Part shown: piece after piece, positions 26,192 through 34,678 of the stretch | Numbering within the stretch: the stretch's first letter is position 1 | Layout of the letters: each line of letters opens with the position of its first letter | Assembly (NCBI GenBank): GCA_025210475.1 | Contig: JAOARW010000056.1 | Span: forward strand, 28,159 to 92,158 | Direction of reading: 5' to 3' | Source of the DNA: Carboxylicivirga sp. | Lineage (GTDB): Bacteria; Bacteroidota; Bacteroidia; Bacteroidales; Marinilabiliaceae | DNA length: 64,000 nt | Notes under the pieces: generated by a model | What the model was told of the DNA's origin: nothing | The model's input: the letters and a program-made list of their open reading frames with translations, nothing else | Databases searched by the model: none | Program-made: the position numbers and the translations under genes

Positions 26192-29176
26192 ATGGCAACA
26201 GGCACATCAGAAATACATTTTGAAGAACATATCGAAAATTACCTGGTAAATGAGGTAAAGGAATATCATGTTGTTTCTCCTGAGGAATACAATAAGGACT
26301 TGTGTGTAATTCCAAGTGAAATAATTGCCTTTGTAAAAGATACGCAGTTAGAAAAATACAAAGCTTTACAAGAGCAGTACGGAGCCGATGTGGATATGCA
26401 AATCGTAAGCAATGTTGCTCGCAACCTAAGTAAAAATAAAACCCTACACGTATTACACAACAAGGTAAAAGACCGTGGGCAGGCTCTAGACATGGTTTAT
26501 TTCCAACCAGCTAATGATAAAACCCCCGAACATGAAGCCTGGTATAAAAAAAACCGCTTAGCCATTGTTCGTCAGTTGCAATATTCAAACCGTAACACCA
26601 ACGAAATTGATATTGTACTTTTTATCAATGGTATTCCGGTGCTTACTATGGAGCTAAAGAATGCCTTAACAGGTCAAAACCACCACAATGCTATAAAGCA
26701 ATATATAAAAGACCGTAATCCTAAAGGAGAAGCCTTTTTGGAGTTTAAACGCTGTTTGGTTCATTTTGCGGTGGGAACAGAAAAGGTTTTTATGACTACT
26801 CAGTTAAAAGGTGATTCCACCTTTTTCTTGCCATTCAATAAGGGATTAGAGAATAAGAATGACAATGGTTTTGCCACTTCATACCTTTGGGAAGATGTAT
26901 TGCGTAAAGATTCTTTGTTGGATTTAATACAAAACTTCATAAGTATTCAAACCGATAAGGACACCTACTACGATGAAAAAACCTTAGCCTTAAAGGAAAA
27001 AACATCAACCAAACTATTATTTCCTCGCTTTCATCAGCGCAGAATTGTAAACCGTATGTTAGACGCGGTTCGCATTGACGGTGTTGGAGGTAAATATCTA
27101 GGGCAACATTCGGCAGGTTCAGGAAAATCAAATAGTATTACATGGTTAGCATATCGCCTCTCGGGTTTTTATCAAAATTACACCGATGATAAAGCCATGT
27201 TCGATTCGACTATCATTGTAACGGACCGTAGAGTGCTGGACAAACAGATTCAGGAAAACATACGTCAATTGGATGACACACCTGGTGTTGTTGCCTACAT
27301 CGATGAACGCAAAACAAGTCAGGATTTAAAACAAGCGATTATTGATGGCAAACGAATTATTGTAACTACCCTGCAAAAGTTCCCGGTTATTTCCGATACC
27401 ATTGCCAAGCTGCCCAATAAAAACTATGCAGTTATCATTGATGAAGCACACAGTTCGCAATCAGGTGATGCCGCAGGACACCTACGTAAATCGTTATCAT
27501 TAGAAGTCGCTGAACAATTAGAATCAAAAAACAAAGATTTAGACGAAATTATAGCTGACGAAATAAAAAGTAAAGGCGTTCAAAAAAACATTTCCTTTTT
27601 TGCCTTTACGGCTACGCCAAAACCAAAAACCATTGAGCTATTCGGTACAATTCAAAATAATGGAAGGAAAGAACCATTTGATAAGTATACAATGGAACAA
27701 GCCATCAAAGAAGGCTTTATCCTTGATGTATTAAAGAACTATACTTCTTTTAAGCGTTACTACAAAATTGTAAAGCGCAGCGAAATTCCAGACAAAGAAT
27801 ACGAGAAAAAGAAAACAGTGCAGCTATTGGGTTCTTATGTCGATTTGCAAGACCATGCCATCGAAAAGAAAGCCCGAATAATGATTGAGCATTTTGTGGC
27901 ACAGACTCAAAACGAAATTCAGGGCAAAGCACGAGGCATGTTGGTTACTCGTTCTCGCCTACACGCAGTACGATTCAAGCGCAAGTTTGATGATATAATG
28001 CGCGAAATGAAATTGCCATATAGTGCATTGGTGGCTTTCTCTGGTACGGTTCGTGATGATGAAACAGGCGAAGACTACACCGAAGCAAATATGAACAACC
28101 TGCAAGGTAAAATAAGCATTCCGGAAGCCTTAAAGCTGCCTAAATTCCGCTTATTGATTGTTGCCAATAAATACCAGACAGGCTTCGATGAGCCTTTGTT
28201 ACATACGATGTTTGTGGATAAAAAATTGGGTGGCACAAGTACAGTACAAACCCTTAGTCGTTTAAACAGAACAACTAAAGGGAAAGATTCAACGATGGTG
28301 CTGGATTTTGTAAACGACCCGGAACTGGTACAAGAAGATTTTCAAAAGTTCTATGGTAAAAATTACATGGAAGAAGAGCATCAGACAGACCCTAATGCCC
28401 TATATGATGTTCAAAATAAAATCGACTCTTATAATTTGTTGTATGAAAACGAGATTGATGCTTTTGCCAATATCTTTTTCCGCAAAGGGGATAACTACGA
28501 GAAACTTCAACCCATTTTAAATGAGGTATGCCGCAGATATGAGGAAGAATTGGATAAAGAACAACAAACAGGATTTAAAGGTGATGCCAAGTCCTTTGTT
28601 AAGCTATATCGCTTTTTGAGAGGTATCATTACTTTCACTGATGTAGAGTTAGAAAAGTACTATGTTTTCTTAACAGCATTAATAAAGAAATTGCCTTATA
28701 TCAAATCGAGTTTGCCTTTAGATGTATTGAGTGAAGTTGAACTACACAGTTATAAAATACAACACAAATACACTACCGACTTAGAATTGGTCTCAGGTGA
28801 TGGTAAAATGGAAGGTATGGCTCCAGGTGGTGGTAGTCAGAATCCCGAAGAAGAGTTTGACCTTTTAACAAACATCATTAAAGTTTTAAACGACACTTTT
28901 GGTTTAGATTTAACAGATGACGACCGTGTAGACTTTGAAAAGATGAAAGACAGCATCTACTCAAACGAGGAGTTAATGAGTTTCTTTAACCCAAATAACA
29001 CCAAAGACAATATTCAGGAAAAATTCAATGAGGAAATTGACGGTGAGTTACTAAACTTCATCAATACCAAACTTGAGTTTTACAACAAGCTATCCGAAGA
29101 CCGTGCCAACACAATGTTTAAGCGACTATGGTTTAATGAGCTGTATGATAAAAAAGTAAGAGGTATTGCCATGTAA
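26192..29176 (+). CDS. hsdR: Type I restriction-modification system, endonuclease/translocase subunit HsdR
   Basis: 994-aa restriction subunit beginning 3 bp after hsdS. N-terminal nuclease domain (PD-(D/E)xK type) with EIDIVLFINGIPVLTMELKNAL (E-x-K catalytic pair, ~residues 129-150), then an SF2 translocase: Walker A GQHSAGSGKSNS at ~residue 305, DEAH box VIIDEAHSS at ~residue 414, motif III FAFTATPKP, motif V/VI YQTGFDEP and QTLSRLNRT. The C-terminal helical domain is complete. HsdR cleaves unmethylated DNA after ATP-driven translocation. All three subunits being intact suggests an active Type I system. Confidence 0.96.
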   Translation: MATGTSEIHFEEHIENYLVNEVKEYHVVSPEEYNKDLCVIPSEIIAFVKDTQLEKYKALQEQYGADVDMQIVSNVARNLSKNKTLHVLHNKVKDRGQALDMVYFQPANDKTPEHEAWYKKNRLAIVRQLQYSNRNTNEIDIVLFINGIPVLTMELKNALTGQNHHNAIKQYIKDRNPKGEAFLEFKRCLVHFAVGTEKVFMTTQLKGDSTFFLPFNKGLENKNDNGFATSYLWEDVLRKDSLLDLIQNFISIQTDKDTYYDEKTLALKEKTSTKLLFPRFHQRRIVNRMLDAVRIDGVGGKYLGQHSAGSGKSNSITWLAYRLSGFYQNYTDDKAMFDSTIIVTDRRVLDKQIQENIRQLDDTPGVVAYIDERKTSQDLKQAIIDGKRIIVTTLQKFPVISDTIAKLPNKNYAVIIDEAHSSQSGDAAGHLRKSLSLEVAEQLESKNKDLDEIIADEIKSKGVQKNISFFAFTATPKPKTIELFGTIQNNGRKEPFDKYTMEQAIKEGFILDVLKNYTSFKRYYKIVKRSEIPDKEYEKKKTVQLLGSYVDLQDHAIEKKARIMIEHFVAQTQNEIQGKARGMLVTRSRLHAVRFKRKFDDIMREMKLPYSALVAFSGTVRDDETGEDYTEANMNNLQGKISIPEALKLPKFRLLIVANKYQTGFDEPLLHTMFVDKKLGGTSTVQTLSRLNRTTKGKDSTMVLDFVNDPELVQEDFQKFYGKNYMEEEHQTDPNALYDVQNKIDSYNLLYENEIDAFANIFFRKGDNYEKLQPILNEVCRRYEEELDKEQQTGFKGDAKSFVKLYRFLRGIITFTDVELEKYYVFLTALIKKLPYIKSSLPLDVLSEVELHSYKIQHKYTTDLELVSGDGKMEGMAPGGGSQNPEEEFDLLTNIIKVLNDTFGLDLTDDDRVDFEKMKDSIYSNEELMSFFNPNNTKDNIQEKFNEEIDGELLNFINTKLEFYNKLSEDRANTMFKRLWFNELYDKKVRGIAM

Positions 29177-29182
29177 CAAAAC

Positions 29183-29208
29183 ACTAAATGATTTATTCTT
29201 CATTTAGT
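29183..29208. terminator. Hairpin after hsdR, possible terminator
   Basis: ACTAAATGA (29183-29191) pairs perfectly with TCATTTAGT (29200-29208), 7 bp after the hsdR stop. No clear T-run follows, so its terminator role is uncertain. Confidence 0.45.
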
Positions 29209-29285
29209 AACAAATATTCCGAAGAAATTTTATTCAATTGTCCGGTTTGTAATTTGTAATTGGATGATTCAATAAGTTTTGTAGA

Positions 29286-29432
29286 CTAAGTATTATATGC
29301 AAATGATAAATTTGAGTATTTAGCTAGACCAATATCTGCATCTGAGTCACCAATAAAGGCAATATTTTTTTTATTAAGCTTAAGTTTATTTTTTAAGAAA
29401 GAACCAAACTGAGCTTTGGTTATATTATCCAC
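29286..29432 (-). pseudogene. C-terminal fragment of a HAD-family hydrolase
   Basis: The minus strand from 29432 to the TAG at 29286 encodes ~48 residues, including KNIAFIGDSDADIGLAKYSN. GDSDAD is the HAD motif IV that binds Mg2+, with the usual preceding helix (GSFLKNKLKLNKK) and hydrophobic strand. The frame is closed by TAA immediately upstream of 29432, exactly where the GC-rich block begins, so the N-terminal two thirds of the gene, including the nucleophilic Asp, is missing. It is evidence of a deletion or insertion junction between the hsd operon and the GC-rich block. Too short for routine ORF calling. Confidence 0.7.
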
Positions 29433-30450
29433 TTATAGATTGACCACACCGGTCCATCGGTCTTCGTCAGCCTCATTCAGCAAAGCTGTCGCCGCATCAG
29501 GCCGCTATTACTTCAATATTTATTTCAATCGATTCAGTAAAAGCGCCCTGCCCTTCGGGTGGCTCATTCCACATTTCATTAGCAATTTACTCATAGCTTG
29601 TATCTCATCACTCACCTCTGATCTCTCACTTCTAATTGTCGCCAAAGCGTCACCATCTTTGCAGTTCATTTCAGCTTCCTCAGGGCTGTTCCTTCGTCCT
29701 TCCGGCACATGCCTTCGTTACTCTCCGGCATAAGCCATCAGTCCGGTCTCAGCCAGTGTTTAGCTCGCCGCTTAGTCGCTGCGGGCTTCGGGGTGCTACG
29801 CCCTAAAGGGTCACATTTTTTGCATGGCTTCAACATTTTATCAGCAACATTATCGCCACCTAAAGCAGTAACCATTTTCATTTTAATAACCATTATTCAT
29901 TAACCGCCAAGGCAAATAATGCGCCACCCCTCGGGTGATAAACACCTATGCCAGATTCCATTCTCTAAAGTCATTCTCAACCTGCCACCCTTGCTCCACT
30001 CGCATCGGCTCGACGCTCTATTCAGTGCAACCCGTTACGTTACTCTTCACTCATTGCACCTTCATCCCAACGCTAGCTCAAGGCTGTTGGACCTTTATTA
30101 AAGACACCATACTAAACAACTGCTATTTCAGATATAAAAGGATTTAAAGGAAAACTTTACCATATGACATCATTTCTAAACCAGCTACTTTTTATTAGGC
30201 TTCAAAAGTTAATGCATTCCACCCTCAGGTCAAGGACAAGCCCTCCGGGTTTTTCCAATTTCTTTTGTTCTATTTTTATTATTTTTTGTCAAAACAAATT
30301 ATCAAAATCCTTGACTCTTCGGCTTCCATACCTTGAAAAGTTGTTTACGCCAATAAAAAGACGAAAAAATATAAAATTCAACAAACAAATCGCATTACCT
30401 ACAGATTACCTGATAGATAAGCTGAATATATTTTGCAGAAACAAAACATT
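29433..30450. other. GC-rich, hairpin-rich block without convincing genes
   Basis: Base composition changes sharply here relative to the AT-rich cargo. The block contains many short GC hairpins and tetraloop-like strings (CCCTTCGGG near 29552, CTGCGGGCTTCGGGG near 29777, CCCTAAAGGG near 29800, CACCCCTCGGGTG near 29932, CCCTCCGGG near 30240). Overlapping frames exist on both strands but all look compositional: plus-strand frames are Ser/His/Pro-rich with no fold. On the minus strand a 51-codon frame at 29893-29738 begins MVIKMKMVTALGGDNVADK and contains KPCKKCDP; it could be a small protein. The left edge coincides with the truncated HAD gene. The block may be a structured non-coding RNA or an inserted repeat family; unresolved. 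Confidence 0.5.
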
Positions 30451-30468
30451 GTTCGTATATTTACGAAC
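30451..30468. promoter_or_regulatory. Palindrome with embedded -7-like element upstream of the DUF6266 gene
   Basis: GTTCGT (30451-30456) and ACGAAC (30463-30468) form a perfect inverted repeat around ATATTT; TATATTTA at 30456-30463 resembles a Bacteroidetes -7 box, 70 bp before the ATG at 30533. A repressor overlapping a promoter would look like this. Confidence 0.4.
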
Positions 30469-30532
30469 GAACAACATATCCGTACCATCTCCTTATCAAG
30501 TCCAGGTTTAACTATTATTAAAAAGCAGAATC

Positions 30533-31180
30533 ATGGGAAAAATTGAGCAAGGAATATTAGGAGGATTCTCAGGTAAAGTAGGGAATGTTGTTGGTGGAAA
30601 CTGGAAGGGCATAGACTATATGCGCATTAAACCGGCTAATGTAGCCAATCCACAAACACCAGATCAGGTTGATCAACGCACCAAGTTTGTGAAAGTACTC
30701 AACTTTCTACAACCAATGACCGATTTTTTAAGAGTAGGCTATAAGAACTATGCCATCAAAATGACACAGTTCAACAGTGCTATGTCTTACAATCTTAAAA
30801 ACGCTGTAACTGGCACATATCCGGATTTTAAAGTTAGTTATCCAGATTCATTGGTAAGTCGAGGAAATCTGAAGGGAGCTGATTCGGCAACAGTAACCAA
30901 CGCTGCAGGAAGCACCGTGCAATTCACTTGGCCTGATAATTCAGGAATCGGAAATGCTAAAGCCACAGATAAATCCTTGTTATTAATTTATAATGAGGCT
31001 AAGAAACAAGCAGTGTACACCATCGAAGGACCAGTCCGTAGTGTAGGCAGTGGAGCAGTTACGATACCGGATGCTTTCGCGGGAGACACAGTTCAGGCCT
31101 TTATTGGTTTTATCTCAGAAGATGGTAAAGATGTTGCTAATAGCTTTTTTGCCGGAAATTTAGATATTGTTATCTCTTGA
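30533..31180 (+). CDS. DUF6266 family protein
   Basis: 215-aa protein starting MGKIEQGILGGFSGKVGNVVGGNWKG, the hallmark opening of the DUF6266 family found only in Bacteroidetes, often near mobile elements. Also typical are the PANVANPQTPDQVDQRTKFVKVLNFLQP segment and the beta-sandwich-like C-terminus (STVQFTWPDNSGIGNAKATDKSLLLIYNEA, SEDGKDVANSFFAGNLDIVIS). No signal peptide. The N-terminal half recalls phage structural or decoration proteins, but function is unknown. The gene is monocistronic, with a palindromic promoter region upstream and a strong terminator at 31207. Confidence 0.85.
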   Translation: MGKIEQGILGGFSGKVGNVVGGNWKGIDYMRIKPANVANPQTPDQVDQRTKFVKVLNFLQPMTDFLRVGYKNYAIKMTQFNSAMSYNLKNAVTGTYPDFKVSYPDSLVSRGNLKGADSATVTNAAGSTVQFTWPDNSGIGNAKATDKSLLLIYNEAKKQAVYTIEGPVRSVGSGAVTIPDAFAGDTVQAFIGFISEDGKDVANSFFAGNLDIVIS

Positions 31181-31206
31181 TAGGGATGTTTTACGGAGTA
31201 TGTTCA

Positions 31207-31237
31207 AGCCGCTGCATTTTTGTAGCGGTTTTTTTTA
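31207..31237 (+). terminator. Rho-independent terminator after the DUF6266 gene
   Basis: CCGCTGCA (31209-31216) pairs with TGTAGCGG (31221-31228) including one G-U, followed by eight to ten T. Confidence 0.88.
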
Positions 31238-31255
31238 TCACTCAATCTCCTCGAA

Positions 31256-31277
31256 AGTATGAAAGAAGTATGAAAAT
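31256..31277. promoter_or_regulatory. Paired direct repeats, probable integrase arm site (element 1, right)
   Basis: AGTATGAAAGA (31256-31266) and AGTATGAAAAT (31267-31277), matching the left-end pair at 14947-14968 with one base change. It ends 47 bp from att copy 2. Same orientation at both ends. Confidence 0.7.
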
Positions 31278-31281
31278 AAAA

Positions 31282-31315
31282 AAGCAGTTACAACTTTCAA
31301 TCGTCGTAACTGCTT
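31282..31315 (-). terminator. Hairpin beside att copy 2 (tRNA terminator carried by element 1)
   Basis: AAGCAGTTAC (31282-31291) pairs with GTAACTGCTT (31306-31315). Read on the minus strand it is followed by TTTTTTATTTT, a good intrinsic terminator for a leftward tRNA transcript ending at the att core. It sits 9 bp from the core. Confidence 0.75.
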
Positions 31316-31324
31316 GATTTTTAA

Positions 31325-31367
31325 GTGGGCCCACCTGGGCTTGAACCAGGGACCCCCTGATTATGAG
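31325..31367. repeat. attachment site copy 2 (junction of elements 1 and 2)
   Basis: 43 bp identical to 14797-14839 and 51727-51769. It lacks the 5' half of the tRNA. It separates the two integrative elements. Confidence 0.93.
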
Positions 31368-31485
31368 CGGGAAAAATATCTTTTTCATCAAATTTCATAT
31401 GCTTATATCTATTTGACATTCAATATCTTGTGCTGTTTTGCATTTGAGACCAAATGGTATTTATTTACCTTTATTTGGCCATTTG

Positions 31486-31507
31486 TTGTACCCATGTTGT
31501 ACCCAAA
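31486..31507. promoter_or_regulatory. Paired direct repeats, probable integrase arm site (element 2, left)
   Basis: TTGTACCCATG (31486-31496) followed by TTGTACCCAAA (31497-31507), 9 bp before the integrase ATG. The 24-bp context (31481-31504) is repeated exactly at 51652-51675. Same 11-bp period as the element 1 repeats but a different sequence. Confidence 0.72.
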
Positions 31508-31516
31508 TTTGATGAA

Positions 31517-32725
31517 ATGATTAGTATTAAGACTGTTTTAAAGAAGAAGAAATTATTAACGGGTAAGTACCCCATTTTTTTAAGAATAACTATGAATCGG
31601 AAGTCGATATTTTTCCGAACTCCGTATACATCTTTTGAAAATGAGTGGGACGCTAACCAAGGCATATTTACTGTAAAAGCGACCGATCACCTGCGTAAAA
31701 ACAGGTTACTGTTTAAGTTCTTAGATAGGGCCACCAGTATCATCACTGAATTAGAGCAGGTAAAAGGCTATTATACACTTGAAGAAGTAGAGGGGGCGCT
31801 TCGTTTGGAGACCAATCCAAACAGCAAATTGTTGTACCCATTTTGGAAAGAAATAATTGAAGAACAGAAGCTAGCAGGCCGAACAGGCAACGCTAGGGTG
31901 CATGCAGAGGCCCTGACCTCTGTAAAAAGGTTCAGAAATGGCAAAGAATTAACTTTCTTCCAAATTACTCCTGAATTCTTGGAAAAATATGAAGCTTGGT
32001 TGCGTTCACGCGGTGGAACCGGCGGAGGGATTGGTGTAAGGATGAGATGCATTCGTGCTCTTTTTAATACAGCTATTAGGCGAGGTTTGGTTAAAGATAA
32101 TCTTTATCCCTTCCGTATTTATAAAATCTCAAAGCATAAATCGAGTGGAGTAAAAAGAGCCATTTCTTTAGAGGATATTCATAAAATTGCCAATTTTGAT
32201 TTAAGCGAACATCCAACCTTGATCGATTATAGAAACTATTTCGTTTTTAGCTTTTTCGCCCGAGGAATGAATTTTGCGGATATGATGACATTGGAATGGA
32301 ATGATATTGTTGATGATAGAATTTACTATGTCCGTTCTAAGACGAAAAGTAAGTTTCAGATTAAAATACTACCACCTGCCCAAAAGATTATTGACTATTA
32401 TAGAGCGCAAAAGCGCGGAACAAAATATGTGTTCCCAATTTTGCTTCAAGATAAAATGACCTTTTCACATTTGGAAAACCGTAAAAGGAAGATGCTAAAA
32501 CGCTACAATAACAGGTTGAAAGAAATCGGAGAAGTTTGTAAAATTACAAAGCCACTTTCCAGCTATGTAGCACGACATAGTTATGCCAACTGCCTAAAAC
32601 AAAAAGGTATTGCAACTGATATTATTAGCGAATCATTGGGGCATCAGAATTTGGCAATTACTCAAGCTTATTTGAAAGAATTAGATAACACATTGGTTGA
32701 TGAAGCTATGAAGGTTTTGTTATAG
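31517..32725 (+). CDS. Tyrosine recombinase/integrase of element 2
   Basis: About 402 aa from ATG 31517 (MISIKTVLKKKK); the frame extends upstream to 31454 but those residues are encoded by the arm-site repeats. N-terminal arm-binding strand set (GKYPIFLRITMNRKSIFFRT), SAM-like domain, and catalytic domain with all core residues: SFFARGMNFADM (box I Arg), VRSKT (Lys), SYVARHSYANCL (box II Arg), LGHQNLAITQAYL (His and nucleophilic Tyr). It shares architecture and tRNA target with the element 1 integrase but only modest sequence similarity, and it recognises different putative arm sequences. Confidence 0.94.
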   Translation: MISIKTVLKKKKLLTGKYPIFLRITMNRKSIFFRTPYTSFENEWDANQGIFTVKATDHLRKNRLLFKFLDRATSIITELEQVKGYYTLEEVEGALRLETNPNSKLLYPFWKEIIEEQKLAGRTGNARVHAEALTSVKRFRNGKELTFFQITPEFLEKYEAWLRSRGGTGGGIGVRMRCIRALFNTAIRRGLVKDNLYPFRIYKISKHKSSGVKRAISLEDIHKIANFDLSEHPTLIDYRNYFVFSFFARGMNFADMMTLEWNDIVDDRIYYVRSKTKSKFQIKILPPAQKIIDYYRAQKRGTKYVFPILLQDKMTFSHLENRKRKMLKRYNNRLKEIGEVCKITKPLSSYVARHSYANCLKQKGIATDIISESLGHQNLAITQAYLKELDNTLVDEAMKVLL

Positions 32726-32787
32726 AATTATAGCAACACACTCTTGTTTCAAACCCGTAAACAACACCTAAAATATTTTCAAAAGGA

Positions 32788-33010
32788 AAAGGAATAAAAA
32801 ATGAATGTAAATGGCGGAAGTGTTAATGCGGGACTTAAAAAAAGTTTTGACCGAAGTATACGAGGTTAAGTCTTTTTGAAGTTGGAATCGTGTGCTGGAT
32901 GGAATTAACTCTTCCGATTTTGGAATGAATGGTTTATGCCGGAAGCTTTTTGAAAACCTGAAGGGCTAGTCTTTCGGAAATGTGGCTATTTTGTAGTAGG
33001 ATTGAATCTT
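32788..33010. repeat. Direct repeat A, left copy flanking the DUF4143 ATPase gene
   Basis: About 223 bp that recurs, with scattered substitutions, at 34457-34678. Shared strings include AATGGCGGAAGTGTTAAT, CGAAGTATACGAGGTTAAG, ACTCTTCCGATTTTGGAATG and TGGTTTATGCCGGAAGCTTT. No open frame is conserved between the copies. Confidence 0.9.
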
Positions 33011-33025
33011 TGTGAATACCAATAT

Positions 33026-33072
33026 AATAAACCTGATTTTGCACACTAAACTAAGTAGGTTTATTGTGCAAA
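33026..33072 (+). ncRNA. Interleaved inverted repeats, candidate H-type pseudoknot leader
   Basis: AATAAACCT (33026-33034) pairs with AGGTTTATT (33057-33065), while TTTGCACA (33038-33045) pairs with TGTGCAAA (33065-33072). The order L1-L2-R1-R2 gives either an H-type pseudoknot or two mutually exclusive hairpins, 9 and 8 bp. It lies between repeat A and the DUF4143 ATPase gene and is absent after the second repeat copy. Whether it is transcribed is unknown. Confidence 0.45.
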
Positions 33073-33087
33073 CCAGCATTGGGGGGT

Positions 33088-33233
33088 ATGACGATAAACA
33101 TTAAAGTGTAATTGAAACTTTTTAGATGAATTCAAAAACATTCATTTATATTTGAAATATCCTATTTATTACAAAAACATTCAACTATATATGAAGAATT
33201 GTATTATTTTTGAAAAACATTCATCTATACTTT
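33088..33233. repeat. Degenerate AT-rich repeats upstream of the DUF4143 ATPase
   Basis: Four copies of an AAACATTnAnnTATA-like unit at about 33096, 33137, 33177 and 33214, spaced ~40 bp. A fifth copy (AAACATTCAAGTATAATTG) occurs near 34772 after the second repeat A. The units contain TATATTTG-like -7 elements, so they may be promoters, operators or iterons. Confidence 0.5.
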
Positions 33234-33246
33234 ATAAAAACTAACA

Positions 33247-34458
33247 ATGAATATTCCTCAAAATATAATTCCAAGAGACAGCTATATTGAAAGAATAAAG
33301 CCCTTTATTAATACTACACTTATTAAGGTTTTAACTGGACAAAGACGAGTTGGTAAGTCTTATCTTCTTTTCCAATTGATAGATCTTATTTCTAGAAAAT
33401 ACGAACAGGCCAATATCCTTTATATCAATTTAGAAGATATGGCATTTGAACATATAAGAACTGCTCATGATTTAAATGATTATGTACTTCAAAACCTGTC
33501 ACTCAAAAATAAGAACTATCTATTTATTGATGAAATACAAGATGTAGAAGATTTTGAAAAAGCATTGCGTTCTTTAGCTCTAAAGGATAACATCGACATA
33601 TATATAACAGGCAGTAATGCAAAAATGCTTTCTGGCGAATTAGCTACTAGCTTGAGTGGCAGATATATTGAATTTAATATATATAGTTTGTCATATCTTG
33701 AATTTCTAAAGTTTCATTCACTCGATGACTCTGATGAAAGCCTAGCTATGTTTATGAAGTATGGAGGACTTCCGTATATAAATAACCTACCTCTTAATGA
33801 TGAAGTAATTTTCGAGTATCTTAAAAATATTTACAGTACTATCATTTACAGAGATGTGGTAAGTCGTTACAATTTAAGAAATACTCACTTTCTCGAACGT
33901 TTGGTTACATTTTTAGCAGATAATGTTGGCAGCCTATTTTCTGCAAAAAAAATCAGTGACTTTTTAAAGTCGCAGAAGGTTAATATTTCATCCCAGCAAA
34001 TCCAAAATTATATTAAGTATCTATCAAGCGCATTTATAATTCTTCCAGCACGACGCTATGATATTATAGGAAAGCGAATCTTCGAGATAGGGGATAAATA
34101 TTTCTTTGAAAACATTGGTATTAGAAATGCAATTGTAGGGTATAAAGCCAATGATATTGCAAAAGTTCTGGAAAATATAGTTTATAATCATCTTTTATAT
34201 TGTGGATATACAGTTAAAGTGGGTGTATTAAAAGGCCTCGAAGTTGATTTTGTTTGTGAAAGGCAGAATGAAAAAAAATATGTACAGGTCACCTATCTTT
34301 TAGAAAAAGAGGAGACCATCAAAAGAGAATTTGGTAATCTTTTAAAAATAGAAGATAACCATTCAAAAATTGTGGTATCAATGGACAAGTTTACTGGAGG
34401 TGGTTATGAAGGAATAGAGCATATGTATATTAGAGATTTTCTAAAGACTACCTTGTAA
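33247..34458 (+). CDS. ATP-binding protein, AAA_14 plus DUF4143
   Basis: 403-aa ATPase of the STAND-like AAA_14/DUF4143 family. Walker A LTGQRRVGKSYLLFQL at ~residue 35, Walker B YLFIDEIQDVEDF at ~residue 93, a sensor-1-like IYITGSNAKML, then a wHTH-like segment (SAKKISDFLKSQKVNISSQQIQNYIKYL) and the DUF4143 C-terminal domain with the nuclease-like VDFVCERQNEKKYVQVTYLL (D-x-n-E/Q-V-K-like arrangement). Such genes occur as solitary, horizontally spread copies in many Bacteroidetes; the biological role is unknown. It is a single-gene unit lying exactly between two ~222-bp direct repeats, the right copy of which begins at its stop codon. Confidence 0.9.
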   Translation: MNIPQNIIPRDSYIERIKPFINTTLIKVLTGQRRVGKSYLLFQLIDLISRKYEQANILYINLEDMAFEHIRTAHDLNDYVLQNLSLKNKNYLFIDEIQDVEDFEKALRSLALKDNIDIYITGSNAKMLSGELATSLSGRYIEFNIYSLSYLEFLKFHSLDDSDESLAMFMKYGGLPYINNLPLNDEVIFEYLKNIYSTIIYRDVVSRYNLRNTHFLERLVTFLADNVGSLFSAKKISDFLKSQKVNISSQQIQNYIKYLSSAFIILPARRYDIIGKRIFEIGDKYFFENIGIRNAIVGYKANDIAKVLENIVYNHLLYCGYTVKVGVLKGLEVDFVCERQNEKKYVQVTYLLEKEETIKREFGNLLKIEDNHSKIVVSMDKFTGGGYEGIEHMYIRDFLKTTL

Positions 34459-34678
34459 AGGAATAAAAAATGAATGTAAATGGCGGAAGTGTTAATGTGG
34501 GATCTCAAAAAAGTTTTAACCGAAGTATACGAGGTTAAGTCTTTTTGAAGTAGGAATTGTGTGCTGGGTGGAATTAACTCTTCCGATTTTGGAATGAATG
34601 GTTTATGCCGGAAGCTTTTGAAAACCTGGAGGGCTGATCTTTCAAAAATCTAATTATTTTGTAGCAGGGTTGAATCTT
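34457..34678. repeat. Direct repeat A, right copy flanking the DUF4143 ATPase gene
   Basis: Second copy of the ~222-bp repeat at 32788-33010, starting at the ATPase stop codon. By eye the copies are roughly 85-90% identical, so the duplication is not recent. Confidence 0.9.

Noticed and set aside
29416..30147. Several Ser/His/Pro-rich plus-strand frames in the GC-rich block
   Set aside because: Overlapping frames in all phases with hairpin-derived codons; composition explains them better than coding.
32788..34678. Transposon or IS bracketed by repeat A
   Set aside because: No transposase, no terminal inverted repeats, no target-site duplication; the repeats are direct and diverged.
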